Of a stretch of 6,445 nucleotides of DNA, positions 5,720-6,445 are shown piece after piece. Under the pieces are notes generated by a model. The model did no database searches. It worked only from the letters and a program-made list of their open reading frames with translations, and was not told where the DNA came from. The DNA comes from Candidatus Kaiserbacteria bacterium (lineage in GTDB: Bacteria; Patescibacteria; Paceibacteria; UBA9973; UBA2100). The stretch is taken from assembly GCA_002401495.1 (NCBI GenBank), contig NVTG01000075.1, forward strand, positions 1 through 6,445, written 5' to 3'. Within the stretch, counting starts at the first letter, position 1. Each line of letters opens with the position of its first letter. The position numbers were made by a program, and so were the translations under genes.

Positions 5720-6271
5720 ATGTCTGATTTCATACAAACTTCAATCAGGGCTGGACTTTTAATTTTTGGAACACAGTGGCTTCTCCAAAAAATGAAAAAT
5801 AATTCGGATTCCGATGACATCATGAATACTCTGAAACAGATGTCAAATGGAAACGATACGATGCAAAATGATGGAGACATGGGGATGTCAAGTGGAGAAC
5901 TGGAGAAAGAAATGGAAATGTTGATGCTTCAAGATGGTGGCATGTCCGCATACAATATTACAGAGAATAATCCAAATGTTCTGAGTCCGAATGCCAACTC
6001 CCCATTGACAGTTGGAGCCGCGGCAGAACATTTAAGTCCATTGGCTGATTCAGTTGAAAAAATTTATCCATCCAATCAAAAACAAACAAATTTTGAAAAG
6101 ATGAATTTTGCTGGTCGCAAAACCAATGTCTATCCATATACAAGTAACAAAATCCGTCAATTGCAACAAAGTAGAGCGCGTTTCCAAGCCCAACATGCCG
6201 ATCAGTATGCTTCGATGGGGCCCATTCGCGGAGTAGATACGTATGATTCGCCGTATATGCCATTTTCATAG
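5720..6271 (+). CDS. Methionine-rich orphan with N-terminal hydrophobic anchor
   Basis: I take the ATG at 5720, giving 183 residues. The same frame could be extended to a TTG at 5660, but that would start inside the preceding hairpin, and the ATG follows ATATAAAACAG like its neighbours' starts. Residues 9-24 (IRAGLLIFGTQWLLQK) form a short hydrophobic or amphipathic helix that could anchor the protein in a membrane. The rest is hydrophilic and probably disordered. Eleven of the first 75 residues are Met (14 of 183 overall), packed in Asp/Asn/Glu-rich sequence such as KEMEMLMLQDGGM. The C-terminal third (from about 130) is basic and rich in Gln, Tyr and Arg (TSNKIRQLQQSRARFQAQHA), ending SPYMPFS. 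No known domain is recognised. The layout, disordered with a membrane-proximal start, suits a structural virion protein (inference). Confidence 0.75.
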   Translation: MSDFIQTSIRAGLLIFGTQWLLQKMKNNSDSDDIMNTLKQMSNGNDTMQNDGDMGMSSGELEKEMEMLMLQDGGMSAYNITENNPNVLSPNANSPLTVGAAAEHLSPLADSVEKIYPSNQKQTNFEKMNFAGRKTNVYPYTSNKIRQLQQSRARFQAQHADQYASMGPIRGVDTYDSPYMPFS

Positions 6272-6272
6272 A

Positions 6273-6383
6273 ATGTTTGCCCAAGAAGAACGCAAGAACG
6301 CAAGTCGGAAGGAGACTTTCGTAGCAGGCTCGTCCTGTCTAACTTTATTGTCGCAAGACAAGCTTACTTCTATAATTTGCTGA
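6273..6383 (+). CDS. Possible 36-residue small reading frame
   Basis: An ATG one base after the preceding stop opens a frame reading MFAQEERKNASRKETF, then VAGSSCLTLLSQDKLTSIIC, then TGA. The DNA is more GC-rich (close to half G+C over 6273-6360) than the surroundings and uses codons rare elsewhere in the window (CGG, TCG, GCC). There is no leader for its own promoter, so it would need re-initiation or a shared transcript. It could equally be the beginning of a longer gene broken by a frameshift, part of a structured RNA, or chance. No homology is recognised. Confidence 0.2.
   Translation: MFAQEERKNASRKETFVAGSSCLTLLSQDKLTSIIC
6286..6303 (+). repeat. Two tandem copies of AAGAACGC
   Basis: AAGAACGC occurs at 6286-6293 and again at 6294-6301, followed by a further AA. 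Inside the small frame it would encode a short Lys/Asn/Arg-rich stretch. It is too short to interpret, but it marks the start of the odd GC-rich stretch. Confidence 0.4.
6324..6361 (+). other. Two small adjacent hairpins in a GC-rich stretch
   Basis: CAGG (6325-6328) pairs with CCTG (6334-6337) across a 5-base loop, and TTGTC (6348-6352) pairs with GACAA (6357-6361) across GCAA, a GNRA-type tetraloop. GNRA loops are typical of folded RNA. Both stems are short, and no known RNA family is recognised, so this is only a hint of structure in the transcript. Confidence 0.25.
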
Positions 6384-6399
6384 AGATTTTTTAAATCTT
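6383..6399 (+). terminator. Hairpin at the right end, possible 3'-end signal
   Basis: AAGATTT (6383-6389) pairs perfectly with AAATCTT (6393-6399) around a TTT loop. It lies 112 bases after the stop of the methionine-rich gene and directly at the stop of the small frame. The position fits a 3'-end palindrome as used by mimivirus relatives, but the stem is only 7 bp and nearly all A-T. Confidence 0.3.
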
Positions 6400-6421
6400 T
6401 AAAGTTTATCTTTAAAGTTTA
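6396..6421 (+). repeat. Tandem repeat, 2 x 13 bp, at the right edge
   Basis: TCTTTAAAGTTTA is present twice without a gap or mismatch (6396-6408 and 6409-6421). Each copy contains the self-complementary octamer CTTTAAAG. A related TTTAAATCTT follows at 6423-6432. The repeat may continue or recur beyond the window. It contains no gene. Confidence 0.6.
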
Positions 6422-6445
6422 GTTTAAATCTTGATAGATTTCAAA

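Noticed and set aside
5958..6284. Minus-strand frame of 108 codons at the right end
   Set aside because: It overlaps almost entirely with the plus gene and starts within the odd GC-rich stretch; its His/Trp-rich composition looks like an antisense reading.
6272..6432. Minus-strand frame without an ATG across the right end
   Set aside because: About 50 codons are open between stops but there is no start codon and no recognisable protein.
1..6445. tRNA genes, CRISPR arrays, transposases, self-splicing introns, mimivirus early promoter motif AAAATTGA
   Set aside because: I looked and found no cloverleaf, repeat-spacer array, transposase motif or intron interruption, and near matches to AAAATTGA fall inside genes.

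Overview
The window looks like a piece of a nucleocytoplasmic large DNA virus (giant virus) genome from an environmental, probably marine, sample. The reasons are: AT-rich DNA; tightly packed intronless genes on both strands with gaps of about 30-100 bases; no Shine-Dalgarno pattern; A/T-rich leaders before the starts; and eukaryote-type proteins (a cytosolic-type Hsp70, a TB2/DP1/HVA22 (REEP) membrane-shaping protein, a sphingomyelinase-like phosphodiesterase) among orphan small membrane proteins. Assignment to Imitervirales or mimivirus relatives is inference. No hallmark gene (capsid, polymerase, packaging ATPase) is present to settle it.

Layout. Positions 1-463 (minus) hold an open-ended reading frame with two unlike halves. 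The N-terminal 80 or so residues look viral. The rest, at the window edge, looks like the signal peptide and start of a bacterial lipoprotein, so an assembly chimera or a gene fusion lies near positions 215-240. Next on the minus strand come a complete Hsp70 (497-2437) and a three-helix membrane protein (2485-2859). A 67-bp divergent promoter region separates these from a plus-strand pair: a TB2/DP1/HVA22 protein (2927-3508) and a possible cyclin-like protein (3561-4082). The latter converges on, and overlaps by 218 bp, a minus-strand orphan with an acidic tail (3865-4245). A second divergent promoter region (4246-4341) leads to a plus-strand run: a sphingomyelinase-like endonuclease/exonuclease/phosphatase protein (4342-5322), an 85-residue single-helix membrane protein (5371-5628) and a methionine-rich, membrane-anchored orphan (5720-6271). 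The last 174 bases hold a more GC-rich stretch with a tiny reading frame, then AT-rich palindromes and a tandem repeat.

How the genes may work together. Several products act on or sit in membranes: an ER-curvature protein, a phospholipid or sphingolipid phosphodiesterase, and three or four small membrane proteins. With Hsp70 for folding, this fits a block concerned with building or remodelling virion or factory membranes. That link is an inference from gene content and adjacency. The most notable observations are the in-frame viral/bacterial hybrid at the left edge, the long antisense coding overlap at 3865-4082, the membrane-gene cluster, a motif shared by both divergent promoters, and the structured right end.
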